Shown: positions 1 through 5,783, counted from the stretch's first letter. The stretch: DNA of 6,878 nucleotides from Burkholderiaceae bacterium (GCA_017853735.1 JAFMJA010000149.1:1-6878), one strand, 5' to 3'. The notes: generated by a model not told the origin, from the letters alone. Numbers and translations are program-made.

Positions 1-166
1 CCGCCGCCAGCATCATGACGCCCATGATGCTTTTTGCATTGACCCGGCGCTCCCCCTTGGACGCCCAGATCTCGCAAGGAAAGCTGCCGGCCAGCTTGGT
101 CAGTTTGGCCGAGGCACGGGCGTGCAGTCCAAGTTTGTTGCTGATCGTCACGCTGCTTTTGATCAT
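1..166 (-). CDS. ptsH: HPr phosphocarrier protein, partial (C-terminal part beyond the left edge)
   Basis: HPr accepts phosphate from enzyme I on a histidine and passes it to EIIA proteins in the cytoplasm. Only the first 55 codons are present. They show the family hallmarks: the active-site stretch GLHARAS with His15, and KSIMG with Ser46, the serine that HPr kinase/phosphorylase modifies in bacteria that have it. Both residues fall at exactly the canonical positions, which supports the chosen ATG. A good Shine-Dalgarno (AAAGGTGGG, bases 169-177) sits just upstream. The start overlaps the stop of the EIIA gene by ATGA, so translation is probably coupled. Enzyme I (ptsI) would be expected next, beyond the left edge; this is inference from the usual order in this group. 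Identification is firm; the missing C-terminus cannot be judged. Confidence 0.96.
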   Translation of the reverse strand, partial: MIKSSVTISNKLGLHARASAKLTKLAGSFPCEIWASKGERRVNAKSIMGVMMLAA

Positions 167-591
167 GTCCCACCTTTTGACTTGGCTGGCGGGCCATCCG
201 CCGGCACCTCCACAATACACTGCGCGCCGGCAGCCAGCACTTTCTGCAACATGTTCGGCAGCGCTTCTCCTCGGTAAGTCATGGCGCGCAGCAGCATCGG
301 CATGTTCACGCCAGCGACCAACCTGGCCTGCCCGCTCTGCCAGTCTTTTGTCAATTCCAATGCCACATTGCATGGCGTCGCGCCCAGAAGGTCGGTCAGG
401 ATCAAGACCGAACCAGCCTGAAGCGGGCGGCAAAGATCGCGCGCCTTTGCCAGGCTGAGCTCAGGTGCGTCTTGCGCCTGCACATCCAAGGCCAGTACGC
501 TTGCGCTTGCCTCGGGAAACACATGGGCCACCCCTTGGCGTAAAGCACTGGCCAGTGGAGCATGCGCAATGATCAAAATGCCGTTGTCCAT
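163..591 (-). CDS. PTS EIIA component, mannose/fructose family (ManX IIA-like), single domain
   Basis: This cytoplasmic phosphocarrier takes phosphate from HPr. The 142-residue protein is about the length of an isolated EIIA-Man domain. It begins with a hydrophobic strand ending in Ala9-His10, matching the active histidine of ManX. TDLLGATPCNVA follows at 66-77, whose Asp67 matches the conserved active-site aspartate, and GVNMPML lies at 94-100. The last dozen residues are a polar tail. No EIIB domain is fused and no EIIB, EIIC or EIID gene is visible, so a role in regulation is more likely than sugar uptake; that is inference. Its stop overlaps the HPr start (ATGA). It begins 15 bases after the MFS stop, and no Shine-Dalgarno is evident in that gap, so it may rely on coupling to the upstream gene. 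Confidence 0.93.
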   Translation of the reverse strand: MDNGILIIAHAPLASALRQGVAHVFPEASASVLALDVQAQDAPELSLAKARDLCRPLQAGSVLILTDLLGATPCNVALELTKDWQSGQARLVAGVNMPMLLRAMTYRGEALPNMLQKVLAAGAQCIVEVPADGPPAKSKGGT

Positions 592-606
592 GATGCAGAT
601 GCAGCA

Positions 607-1836
607 CTAGCCCTGATGATGGCTTTTAGCCCGAAGAAAATGCAGGTAAGCCCCCATGCTCATCAGCATGTACACAGCAAATGCAGCGCGTAATGCCTGT
701 GCATCAGCCAGTCCCTGCCCCTTGAATCCATCGGTCAGCAGACCAATGCCCCACTGCACCGCAAACACTCCCGAAAAGATCACCAGGTTGTACGCCGACA
801 GGGCGCGTCCCGCCAGTCCAGAGGGAAATGCCATGCCCACTGCAGGCTGCGCCAGCGCCACAAAGCTGGTACACATGCAGTAGGCAGCCAGACACACCCA
901 AGTCCATTCGCCCAGAGCTGGCCCCGCCAGCAACAACACCAGAAGTACCACAAAGCTGATCGGTAGTCCCCGTGTGATCAGTCCTGGGGCAAGCCAGCCT
1001 TTTTTCGTCAGGGTTGGCATGATCATTCCCCAGGTCCAGAAAGTTATCAACATGCTCGCATTGATCCAGAATAGTCCAGTGGCGGCCTCCAGCGGTGAGT
1101 AACCCGCAACCCGGATCATCCACGGGGTGGCCCACAAGGTCTGGATGGCGATCAAGCCCCCATAATTGACGAAACCAATCAAAGACATTTTGCGAAAGAA
1201 CGGATCGCGCCAAACCTCTGCATAGCTTGTCATGGCAGAGGATTGAGTTTTTTCAGCCGGCGGGTCGCCCCAGGTTGGTACTTTCCATCGGATCATGACC
1301 ATCGACAGCAACACCAGCAGGGCCAGTCCGATAAAGAGCGGGCGCCATCCCAACAATGGCATCAGCCATTGCACTGGCAGTGTAGACGCCACCATGCCCA
1401 ATGAACCGGTCATCAGCATCCATGAATTGGCTCGCAACTGCGCCCCTGGCTCGAACCAGCGTCGGTAGCCAGTCAATGGCGCCATCAGGCAGGCGCCCAC
1501 CCCAATTCCTGTCAAGACTCGGGCCACCAGCAGTCCGAGGAAACTCTCGGCCAAAGCGAAAGCCAGAGTGCCCACCACTGCAACCGACAAAAAATACAGA
1601 ATGACCTTTCTTGGCCCAAATCGATCCAGCCAGGTTCCCAGGGGCAATTGCACGATGGAAAAGCCAAAAAAATAGCCGCCCGCCAGCAAGCCCAGATCAC
1701 TGGCACTGAGCGCAAACTCGGCTGTCAGGGTTGGAGAAAGGGTTGCGGTGATGGCTCGGATCAGGGCTGAAAAGAAATAGGCGCAGGCAAATGCCAGAAA
1801 CACCACCACCGCATCTTTGCGTGACAAGACACTCAT
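607..1836 (-). CDS. Major facilitator superfamily transporter, substrate unknown
   Basis: This is a 409-residue inner-membrane secondary transporter with about twelve hydrophobic segments and a polar central loop near residues 186-216, the usual two-bundle MFS plan. The signature loop between helices 2 and 3 is present as GTWLDRFGPRK at 67-77. RVLTGIGVGA at 106-115 resembles the helix 4 motif, and a fainter copy of the signature loop follows the second-half helices. I could not tie it to a substrate. The frame stays open for 83 codons upstream, but those codons lie inside the lipoprotein gene and encode no membrane segment. The ATG at 1836 is preferred because a GGAG sits five bases before it and it overlaps the lipoprotein stop as ATGA. 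Downstream comes the PTS EIIA gene, probably co-transcribed. Confidence 0.93.
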   Translation of the reverse strand: MSVLSRKDAVVVFLAFACAYFFSALIRAITATLSPTLTAEFALSASDLGLLAGGYFFGFSIVQLPLGTWLDRFGPRKVILYFLSVAVVGTLAFALAESFLGLLVARVLTGIGVGACLMAPLTGYRRWFEPGAQLRANSWMLMTGSLGMVASTLPVQWLMPLLGWRPLFIGLALLVLLSMVMIRWKVPTWGDPPAEKTQSSAMTSYAEVWRDPFFRKMSLIGFVNYGGLIAIQTLWATPWMIRVAGYSPLEAATGLFWINASMLITFWTWGMIMPTLTKKGWLAPGLITRGLPISFVVLLVLLLAGPALGEWTWVCLAAYCMCTSFVALAQPAVGMAFPSGLAGRALSAYNLVIFSGVFAVQWGIGLLTDGFKGQGLADAQALRAAFAVYMLMSMGAYLHFLRAKSHHQG

Positions 1837-2351
1837 GGCAGCTCCAGGCCTGAAAAGAAGGGGCCGCTCATTTCCACGCTGATCTTCTCCGCGTAGACAG
1901 CCGCATGGTAGAGGTAGTGGCCCTGGGCAAACCATAATGCCTGCAGCGCTATCGGTCGTCCGTCTGGCCGGCTTCCCTGGGCTGCCAAGCGCAAAGGTGC
2001 TGGCTCCTTGGCGGCATGCTTGAGCTGGTGCGCCTGACCTTGGGAACCTTCGGCTCGCATGGCAGCCAGGCTGCTCGCCTGCCAACTGGCCTGAACTTCT
2101 TGGAGCGCGCCTGTCGATTCAACATTCACTCTGGATAAGGCAAACAAGGCCGCGCCTGATTCGCAGCCCAGCATTTCCATTTCGAAGCTGCGGCCTGCGA
2201 GCGCTACTTTTCGTTGGGCATGATCGGGCTTGCAAGGCAGCATGGCCTTGACCCCAGCGTCGCCAATTCGGACCTCTCGCCAATTCAAGGCCGGGCTACA
2301 GGCCGTGAGTAAATTACTTGCCATGACGGCCAAGAGTAGCATGCGCACCAT
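1833..2351 (-). CDS. Predicted lipoprotein of unknown function
   Basis: I do not recognise a family. From the ATG at 2351 the product is 172 residues. It opens with MVRMLLLAVMASNLLTAC, a short basic start, a hydrophobic core and a lipobox (LTAC) with the acylated cysteine at residue 18, so it should be a lipid-anchored envelope protein. The mature part is soluble, with a Cys in LPCKPD near residue 40, another in MLGCESG, and a C-terminal region rich in aromatic residues (ALWFAQGHYLYHAAVYAE). The frame is open to an ATG at 2396, but that would put 15 non-hydrophobic residues before the signal peptide; an ATG at 2342 is a third option. None has a clear Shine-Dalgarno. The stop overlaps the MFS start (ATGA), suggesting coupled translation and a shared envelope role. 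The lipoprotein call is good; the start and function are uncertain. Confidence 0.75.
   Translation of the reverse strand: MVRMLLLAVMASNLLTACSPALNWREVRIGDAGVKAMLPCKPDHAQRKVALAGRSFEMEMLGCESGAALFALSRVNVESTGALQEVQASWQASSLAAMRAEGSQGQAHQLKHAAKEPAPLRLAAQGSRPDGRPIALQALWFAQGHYLYHAAVYAEKISVEMSGPFFSGLELP
1842..1845 (-). promoter_or_regulatory. Shine-Dalgarno that fixes the MFS start
   Basis: GGAG on the minus strand, five bases before the ATG at 1836. It lies inside the last codons of the lipoprotein gene. It decides the start of the transporter against the longer open frame that reaches back to 2085. Confidence 0.7.
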
Positions 2352-2443
2352 GCACTGATTATCGTGCGCCTGTGGAGCCCAAAGCGGGCCTACCATCAGG
2401 CAGATTAAACTTGTAGCCCAACGATAACCCTGGCCCCGTCGTC
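2352..2443. promoter_or_regulatory. Divergent intergenic region between lipoprotein and TlpA-like genes
   Basis: These 92 bases separate two genes that face away from each other, so they must hold the promoter for the rightward tlpA-like gene and probably that of the leftward lipoprotein-MFS-PTS string. A GATAAT sequence is seen on the minus strand near 2361-2366, but no matching -35 box at good spacing. A short GCCC/GGGC inverted repeat lies near 2378-2390. I cannot assign exact promoters by eye. Confidence 0.4.
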
Positions 2444-2941
2444 ATGAAAAAACCACTATCAGTTGTTTTGCTTCTGCTCATCCTGGGTCTTGGATGGTTG
2501 GCGCTTGATGGCACTGGCCAGCAATCGGCGCCAGATTCCAGCTTTGTTCTGCTCGATGGGAAACGACAGAACACCAGCGATTTTCGCGGGCGTGTTTTGC
2601 TGGTGAATTTCTGGGCGACCAGCTGCACCACCTGTGTGGCCGAAATGCCCGAGCTGGTGGCAACCCACCAGAAATATCAGTCGCGCGGCTTTGACACCCT
2701 GGCAGTGGCCATGAGTTACGACCCGCCCAGCTATGTTGTGAATTTCTCTGAAACGCGCAAGCTGCCTTTCAAGGTGGCCATCGACAACACTGGCGCAGTG
2801 GCCAAGGCCTGGGGCGATGTGCGCCTGACACCCACCACTTTTGTGGTCAACAAGCAGGGCCAGATTGTCAAACGCTATGTGGGCACACCGGATTTTGCGG
2901 AGCTGAACCGGCTGATAGAACAACTTATTTCTGAAAGCTGA
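2444..2941 (+). CDS. TlpA-like thioredoxin-fold disulfide reductase, membrane anchored
   Basis: This is a 165-residue thiol-disulfide oxidoreductase of the TlpA/ResA type, expected to act on the periplasmic side. Residues 5-21 form one hydrophobic segment after a Lys-Lys start and lack an obvious cleavage site, so it is probably an N-terminal anchor. The redox motif is WATSCTTCVAEMP, with Cys61 and Cys64, followed by the Glu-Met-Pro typical of TlpA proteins. The cis-proline that faces the active site is Pro130 in LTPTTFVV. Family members reduce cytochrome c apoproteins or other periplasmic disulfides; the target here is unknown. The neighbouring c-type cytochrome gene is suggestive only. It is transcribed alone, divergent from the lipoprotein and convergent with cytochrome c'. 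There is no clear Shine-Dalgarno before the ATG. Confidence 0.92.
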   Translation: MKKPLSVVLLLLILGLGWLALDGTGQQSAPDSSFVLLDGKRQNTSDFRGRVLLVNFWATSCTTCVAEMPELVATHQKYQSRGFDTLAVAMSYDPPSYVVNFSETRKLPFKVAIDNTGAVAKAWGDVRLTPTTFVVNKQGQIVKRYVGTPDFAELNRLIEQLISES

Positions 2942-2954
2942 GCTCTTCCCCATG

Positions 2955-2992
2955 AAAAAAGGCGGTATGGAACCGCCTTATTCGTATTTTTT
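2955..2992. terminator. Bidirectional intrinsic terminator between tlpA-like and cytochrome c' genes
   Basis: An 8-bp perfect stem, AAGGCGGT (2959-2966) with ACCGCCTT (2972-2979), closes a five-base loop. On the minus strand it runs directly into six Ts (2960-2955), a strong terminator for cytochrome c'. On the plus strand six Ts follow at 2987-2992 after a seven-base spacer, a weaker one for the TlpA-like gene. Confidence 0.85.
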
Positions 2993-3002
2993 GAAAAATT
3001 AT

Positions 3003-3455
3003 CTATTGGGCGCGGAAATCATCATGGCAAGACTTGCAGCTTCCTGAGGTGGCTTGGAATGCAGATTTGACACTGTCCAGGTTGCCGGTTTTTGTGGCAG
3101 CAGCCAGTTTGCTCATTTCAGCCATCATTTTTTCCGCCTTATCCTTGAACTTGGCTTGTTCTTTCCATATTTCAGGCTTGGCCTTTGTGTCACCTTTGTC
3201 GGTGCCCTCACCAAAACCAGCCCAAGGCAACTTGGCCATGAACTCAGCCACGGCCGCATTGTCAGCAGCGACCTTGGCATCGAAGGGCACGCGTCCTGCG
3301 GCCATGGCACCAACACGCGCATAGTGTTGTTGCATCACAAAAAGTGCATTCTTGCGGTACTTGATGGCATCTTCGGGTTTGGCAAATTGGGCAGAGGCCA
3401 TACTGGATGCGCCTAAGGCGCCAACAGCCAGAATCAAGGGAAAAATAGCTTTCAT
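3003..3455 (-). CDS. Cytochrome c' (periplasmic, haem-binding)
   Basis: Cytochromes c' are four-helix-bundle haem proteins of the periplasm that bind nitric oxide and are linked to protection from it. The 150-residue precursor starts with a signal peptide whose likely cleavage follows Ala-Ser-Ala at 20-22, leaving about 128 residues, the normal size. The haem site lies at the C-terminus as usual: Cys140-Lys-Ser-Cys143-His144, with Arg148 in the conserved position after it. The segment KYRKNALFVMQQH near the mature N-terminus fits helix 1 of the family, where the distal-face residue lies. The frame is open 37 codons further upstream, but the ATG at 3455 gives the signal peptide and has AAAGGT a few bases before it. 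It diverges from cytochrome b561, its usual partner, and ends at the shared terminator. Confidence 0.94.
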   Translation of the reverse strand: MKAIFPLILAVGALGASSMASAQFAKPEDAIKYRKNALFVMQQHYARVGAMAAGRVPFDAKVAADNAAVAEFMAKLPWAGFGEGTDKGDTKAKPEIWKEQAKFKDKAEKMMAEMSKLAAATKTGNLDSVKSAFQATSGSCKSCHDDFRAQ

Positions 3456-3582
3456 AAGTGACCTTTCTGTGTACAGTGATTTTTTTGAGAAGCGGAACCA
3501 TTGTTTCAAAGTCTTCTTATCCACGCAAGGGCTTATGGAATAATTTTTATATACACAGCACCACATTTAAGCTTTTCAGACT
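3456..3582. promoter_or_regulatory. Divergent promoter region between cytochrome c' and cytochrome b561
   Basis: This is the largest gap in the window, 127 bases, and it is clearly more AT-rich than its flanks. It must hold promoters in both directions. TATATA at 3548-3553, inside a longer AT stretch (3540-3553), is the best -10-like candidate, though I see no convincing -35 at standard spacing on either strand. The short inverted repeat TTGTTTCAA lies at 3501-3509. No good FNR-type or NsrR-type operator could be recognised by eye. Confidence 0.5.
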
Positions 3583-4254
3583 ATGCCAAATTCAGTACGC
3601 ATCTGGGATCTGCCTACCCGCCTCTTCCATTGGCTGCTGGCCGTCTGTTTCATTGGTCTGATTGTCAGCGGCCAGATTGGTGGCGCAGCCATGACCTGGC
3701 ACTTTCGCTTTGGTTATTCTTTACTGACCCTTTTGTTGTTTCGCCTGCTTTGGGGTTTTGTGGGTGGCCATTGGTCCCGTTTTGCAACTTTCTGGCCCAG
3801 TCCGGCCAAGGTTTGGCGCCATTTGCGTGGCAACGGTGATCCGATGGCTGCGGTCGGACATAGCCCGTTGGCAGCGCTATCGGTGCTGGCCATGTTGCTG
3901 TTCTTGCTGCTGCAGGTCAGTACCGGACTGATCAGCGACGATGAGATCGCCAATGCCGGTCCCTTTACTCATCTGGTCTCCAACGCTCTGGTCAGCAAGG
4001 CCACGGCCTACCATAAGCAGATCGGCAAATTCATTCTGATCGCCCTGACCCTGCTGCATCTTGCCGCCGTACTCTTTTACCTCTGGCGCAAGCGTGAAAA
4101 CCTGATCGCGCCGATGCTGTCTGGCGACAAGGTCATTGAACCTCCAGTGCGCGCATCCCGTGACGATACCCGCACCCGGCTGATGGCTGCACTCCTGCTG
4201 CTGGTCTGTGCTGGTCTGGTGGCCCTGGTGCTTCAGATCGCCGGTCAGCCCTGA
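3583..4254 (+). CDS. Cytochrome b561 family protein (di-haem membrane cytochrome b)
   Basis: This 223-residue inner-membrane protein is expected to pass electrons from quinol to a periplasmic acceptor. It starts with RIWDLPTRLFHW, typical of the bacterial b561/Ni-Fe hydrogenase b-type superfamily. Hydrophobic segments lie near 16-34, 44-62, 96-117, 147-168 and 199-219, the last being an addition to the four-helix core. Likely haem ligands are His16, His40, His144 (AYHKQIGK) and His159. GHSPLAALSV at 92-101 is also characteristic. Genes of this family often lie beside cytochrome c', which is taken to be the electron acceptor; here the two diverge. There is no obvious Shine-Dalgarno before the ATG, but the start fits the family's N-terminus. 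Confidence 0.93.
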   Translation: MPNSVRIWDLPTRLFHWLLAVCFIGLIVSGQIGGAAMTWHFRFGYSLLTLLLFRLLWGFVGGHWSRFATFWPSPAKVWRHLRGNGDPMAAVGHSPLAALSVLAMLLFLLLQVSTGLISDDEIANAGPFTHLVSNALVSKATAYHKQIGKFILIALTLLHLAAVLFYLWRKRENLIAPMLSGDKVIEPPVRASRDDTRTRLMAALLLLVCAGLVALVLQIAGQP

Positions 4255-4275
4255 GAGGCTCCCGGCCTGAAATTG

Positions 4276-4301
4276 GGCTTGGCCAGCCAAGTCTTGTTTT
4301 T
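4276..4301 (+). terminator. Candidate intrinsic terminator after cytochrome b561
   Basis: GGCTTGG (4276-4282) can pair with CCAAGTC (4287-4293) around a four-base loop, including one G-U pair, and TTGTTTTT follows. The position, 21 bases after the b561 stop and before an unrelated gene, fits. The stem is short and the T-run is broken by a G, so it is weaker than the other terminators here. Confidence 0.5.
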
Positions 4302-4351
4302 GCATTTGTTCAAAAGCATTAGACTTCAGCTATCGCCCATCGCTTTCTTTT

Positions 4352-4843
4352 ATGGCTTCCCAGTGCACTCCAAAGATCAGTTCGCCAATCGGCCCGGAAG
4401 ATTTTGCCGATCTGCGCCAGATCTTTACCGAATACGCCAGTAGCCTGCCAATAGACCTGGAGTTCCAGGGCTTCTCGGCGGAGCTCGATGCCTTGCCCGG
4501 GGCGTATGCATTGCCCCAAGGCAGCTTGCTGATGGTGAACTACGATGGTCAGCTGGCTGGCTGTTGCGCTCTGCGTCCATTGCCATCGGTCGAATACCCC
4601 AACGCCTGCGAGATGAAGCGCCTCTATGTGCGTCCCGCATTTCGCCGCCTTGGGCTGGGCCGGCTACTGGCTGAATCCATCATGGATAGGGCGCGTCTGG
4701 CCGGCTATGCGACCATCCTGCTCGACACTTTGGACGATATGGAGGCAGCTCGCAGCCTTTACCAGGACCTGGGCTTTGTCGAGATTCCACCGTTTTACCT
4801 AAGCCCTATTGCGGGCGCTCACTACCTCAAGGCTGATCTCTGA
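4352..4843 (+). CDS. GNAT family N-acetyltransferase, substrate unknown
   Basis: This is a 163-residue acyl-CoA-dependent acetyltransferase of the Gcn5-related fold. The acetyl-CoA pyrophosphate-binding loop is RRLGLGRLL at 98-106 (pattern R/Q-x-x-G-x-G), preceded by the strand MKRLYVRPAF. A later motif, SLYQDLGFVE at 135-144, is the usual C-terminal GNAT signature, and a central strand LLMVNYDGQLAGCCALR also fits. Nothing visible points to a substrate: small molecule, peptide and protein N-terminus all remain open. It stands alone on the plus strand between a candidate terminator and a convergent peroxiredoxin. No Shine-Dalgarno is seen before the ATG, and the upstream bases are CT-rich. Confidence 0.9.
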   Translation: MASQCTPKISSPIGPEDFADLRQIFTEYASSLPIDLEFQGFSAELDALPGAYALPQGSLLMVNYDGQLAGCCALRPLPSVEYPNACEMKRLYVRPAFRRLGLGRLLAESIMDRARLAGYATILLDTLDDMEAARSLYQDLGFVEIPPFYLSPIAGAHYLKADL

Positions 4844-4847
4844 ACGC

Positions 4848-4878
4848 AAAAAAAAGGCCTCTGAATATTTCAGAGGCC
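4848..4878 (-). terminator. Strong intrinsic terminator of the peroxiredoxin gene
   Basis: A perfect 10-bp stem, GGCCTCTGAA (4856-4865) with TTCAGAGGCC (4869-4878), closes a three-base loop and is followed on the minus strand by eight Ts (4855-4848). On the plus strand no T-run follows, so it serves the peroxiredoxin mainly, though the hairpin may also slow readthrough from the acetyltransferase gene. Confidence 0.92.
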
Positions 4879-4900
4879 CGGTGCCAGTTCAATCAGATTT

Positions 4901-5416
4901 TTATAGCTCGTTGGTGACCGCCTGGTTGAGCATGGTGGCTGCATCACTGACTTCAAATTTGCCAGGCGCCTCCAGATTGAGGGTTTTAACCACGCCATCT
5001 TGAACCAGCATGGAGTAGCGGTTGCTGCGCAGCCCCATACCTCGGGCGGTCAAATCCAAGGTCAAGCCAGTCGCCTTGGCAAAATCGGCGCTGCCATCGC
5101 CCAGCATGCGGACCTTGCCGGCAGTATGTTGATCACGCGCCCAGGCGCCCATGACAAAGGCATCATTCACGCTGACGCACCAGATCTCGTCGACGCCAGC
5201 GGCCTTGAGATCAGCATATTTTTCAACATAGCCGGGGACATGCTTGGCCGAGCAAGTCGGGGTAAATGCGCCGGGCAGGCCAAAAATAGCCACGTTCTTG
5301 CCTGCCAGTGACTTGCTGACATCCACCGGATTGGGCCCGATGCTGCAGCCATTGCCCTCGACTTCAGAGTACTCCATCAGCGTGGCAGATGGGAGTTTGT
5401 CGCCAACTTTGATCAT
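4901..5416 (-). CDS. Peroxiredoxin, Prx5 type
   Basis: This is a 171-residue cytoplasmic thiol peroxidase that reduces hydrogen and organic peroxides. The peroxidatic centre is PGAFTPTCSAKHVPGY at 48-63, with Cys55 and Thr52 in the conserved P-x-x-x-T-x-x-C arrangement. The conserved arginine region is GLRSNRYSML at 128-137. Two other cysteines, Cys24 and Cys80, are present. There is no fused glutaredoxin domain as found in some bacterial Prx5 proteins, so the reductant must come from elsewhere. The start is well supported by AGGAGA seven bases before the ATG. Upstream, only 88 bases separate it from rpsQ and these contain that operon's terminator, leaving little room for a separate promoter. 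It converges with the acetyltransferase gene and ends at a strong terminator. Confidence 0.94.
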   Translation of the reverse strand: MIKVGDKLPSATLMEYSEVEGNGCSIGPNPVDVSKSLAGKNVAIFGLPGAFTPTCSAKHVPGYVEKYADLKAAGVDEIWCVSVNDAFVMGAWARDQHTAGKVRMLGDGSADFAKATGLTLDLTARGMGLRSNRYSMLVQDGVVKTLNLEAPGKFEVSDAATMLNQAVTNEL

Positions 5417-5442
5417 CGTGAATCTCCTGAAATAAATTGCTC

Positions 5443-5469
5443 AAAAAAACAGCCCACCATTGTGAGCCG
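5443..5469 (-). terminator. Intrinsic terminator after rpsQ (end of the S10 operon)
   Basis: On the minus strand an 8-bp stem with two G-U pairs, CGGCTCAC (5469-5462) and GTGGGCTG (5457-5450), closes a four-base loop and runs into seven Ts (5449-5443). The wobble pairs make it specific to this strand. It lies 35 bases after the rpsQ stop and 26 bases before the peroxiredoxin start. Confidence 0.8.
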
Positions 5470-5504
5470 TTTTTGTTTTCTGTGCGGCCACTGGGGCAAT
5501 TCGC

Positions 5505-5774
5505 CTAGACCGCTTCTGCTTTTTCCACCAAGCGGGTTGCCACCCAGTTCTTGGTCTTGGAAATCGGTTTGCTCTCGGTGATCTCGATCATGTCGCCAAG
5601 CTTGTACTCGCCTTTTTCATCATGCGCATGGTACTTGCTGGAGCGGGCAACAATCTTGCCGTACAACTCGTGCTTGACACGGCGCTCTACCAGCACGGTC
5701 ACTGTCTTGGCGCGCTTGTCGCTGACCACCTTGCCAATCAAGGTGCGCTTGAGGGATGTTTTAGCTTCCGTCAT
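5505..5774 (-). CDS. rpsQ: 30S ribosomal protein S17
   Basis: S17 is a primary 16S rRNA-binding protein of the small subunit. The 89-residue product has the standard length and family sequence: LIGKVVSDKRAKTVTVLVER near the N-terminus, then RSSKYHAHDE and the conserved GDMIEITESKPISKTK. It begins nine bases after the rpmC stop; its Shine-Dalgarno AAGGA overlaps that stop codon. It is the last gene of the ribosomal string here, followed by a terminator instead of rplN. Confidence 0.98.
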   Translation of the reverse strand: MTEAKTSLKRTLIGKVVSDKRAKTVTVLVERRVKHELYGKIVARSSKYHAHDEKGEYKLGDMIEITESKPISKTKNWVATRLVEKAEAV

Positions 5775-5783
5775 CTAGGTTCC

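Noticed and set aside
15..458. Plus-strand open frame of 147 codons across the HPr and EIIA genes
   Set aside because: It lies antisense to two well-identified genes and its product shows no recognisable domain; long antisense frames are common in GC-rich coding DNA.
592..606. Repeated GCATC units in the MFS-EIIA gap as a possible operator or regulatory repeat
   Set aside because: It is only two short copies in 15 bases between probably co-transcribed genes, too little to separate from chance.
704..1213. Same-strand open frame of 169 codons inside the MFS gene
   Set aside because: It is out of frame within a transporter whose own reading is continuous; the product is Gly/Cys/His-rich with no family features. 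There is no sign of a frameshift.
1837..2085. An 83-residue N-terminal extension of the MFS transporter
   Set aside because: It overlaps the lipoprotein gene in another frame, carries no membrane segment, and the inner ATG has a Shine-Dalgarno and gives a normal MFS N-terminus.
2459..2953. Minus-strand open frame of 164 codons antisense to the TlpA-like gene
   Set aside because: The sense strand encodes a clear thioredoxin-fold protein with its CXXC and cis-proline; the antisense product has no recognisable motif.
3877..4305. Minus-strand open frame of 142 codons opposite cytochrome b561
   Set aside because: The Gln/Asp-rich product is what results from reading Leu-rich membrane codons backwards; the sense gene is certain.
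4294..4336. Possible promoter for the acetyltransferase gene (TTGTTT or TTGTTC with a weak downstream -10)
   Set aside because: The candidate -10 boxes match the consensus poorly or the spacing is off, so no specific promoter can be supported.
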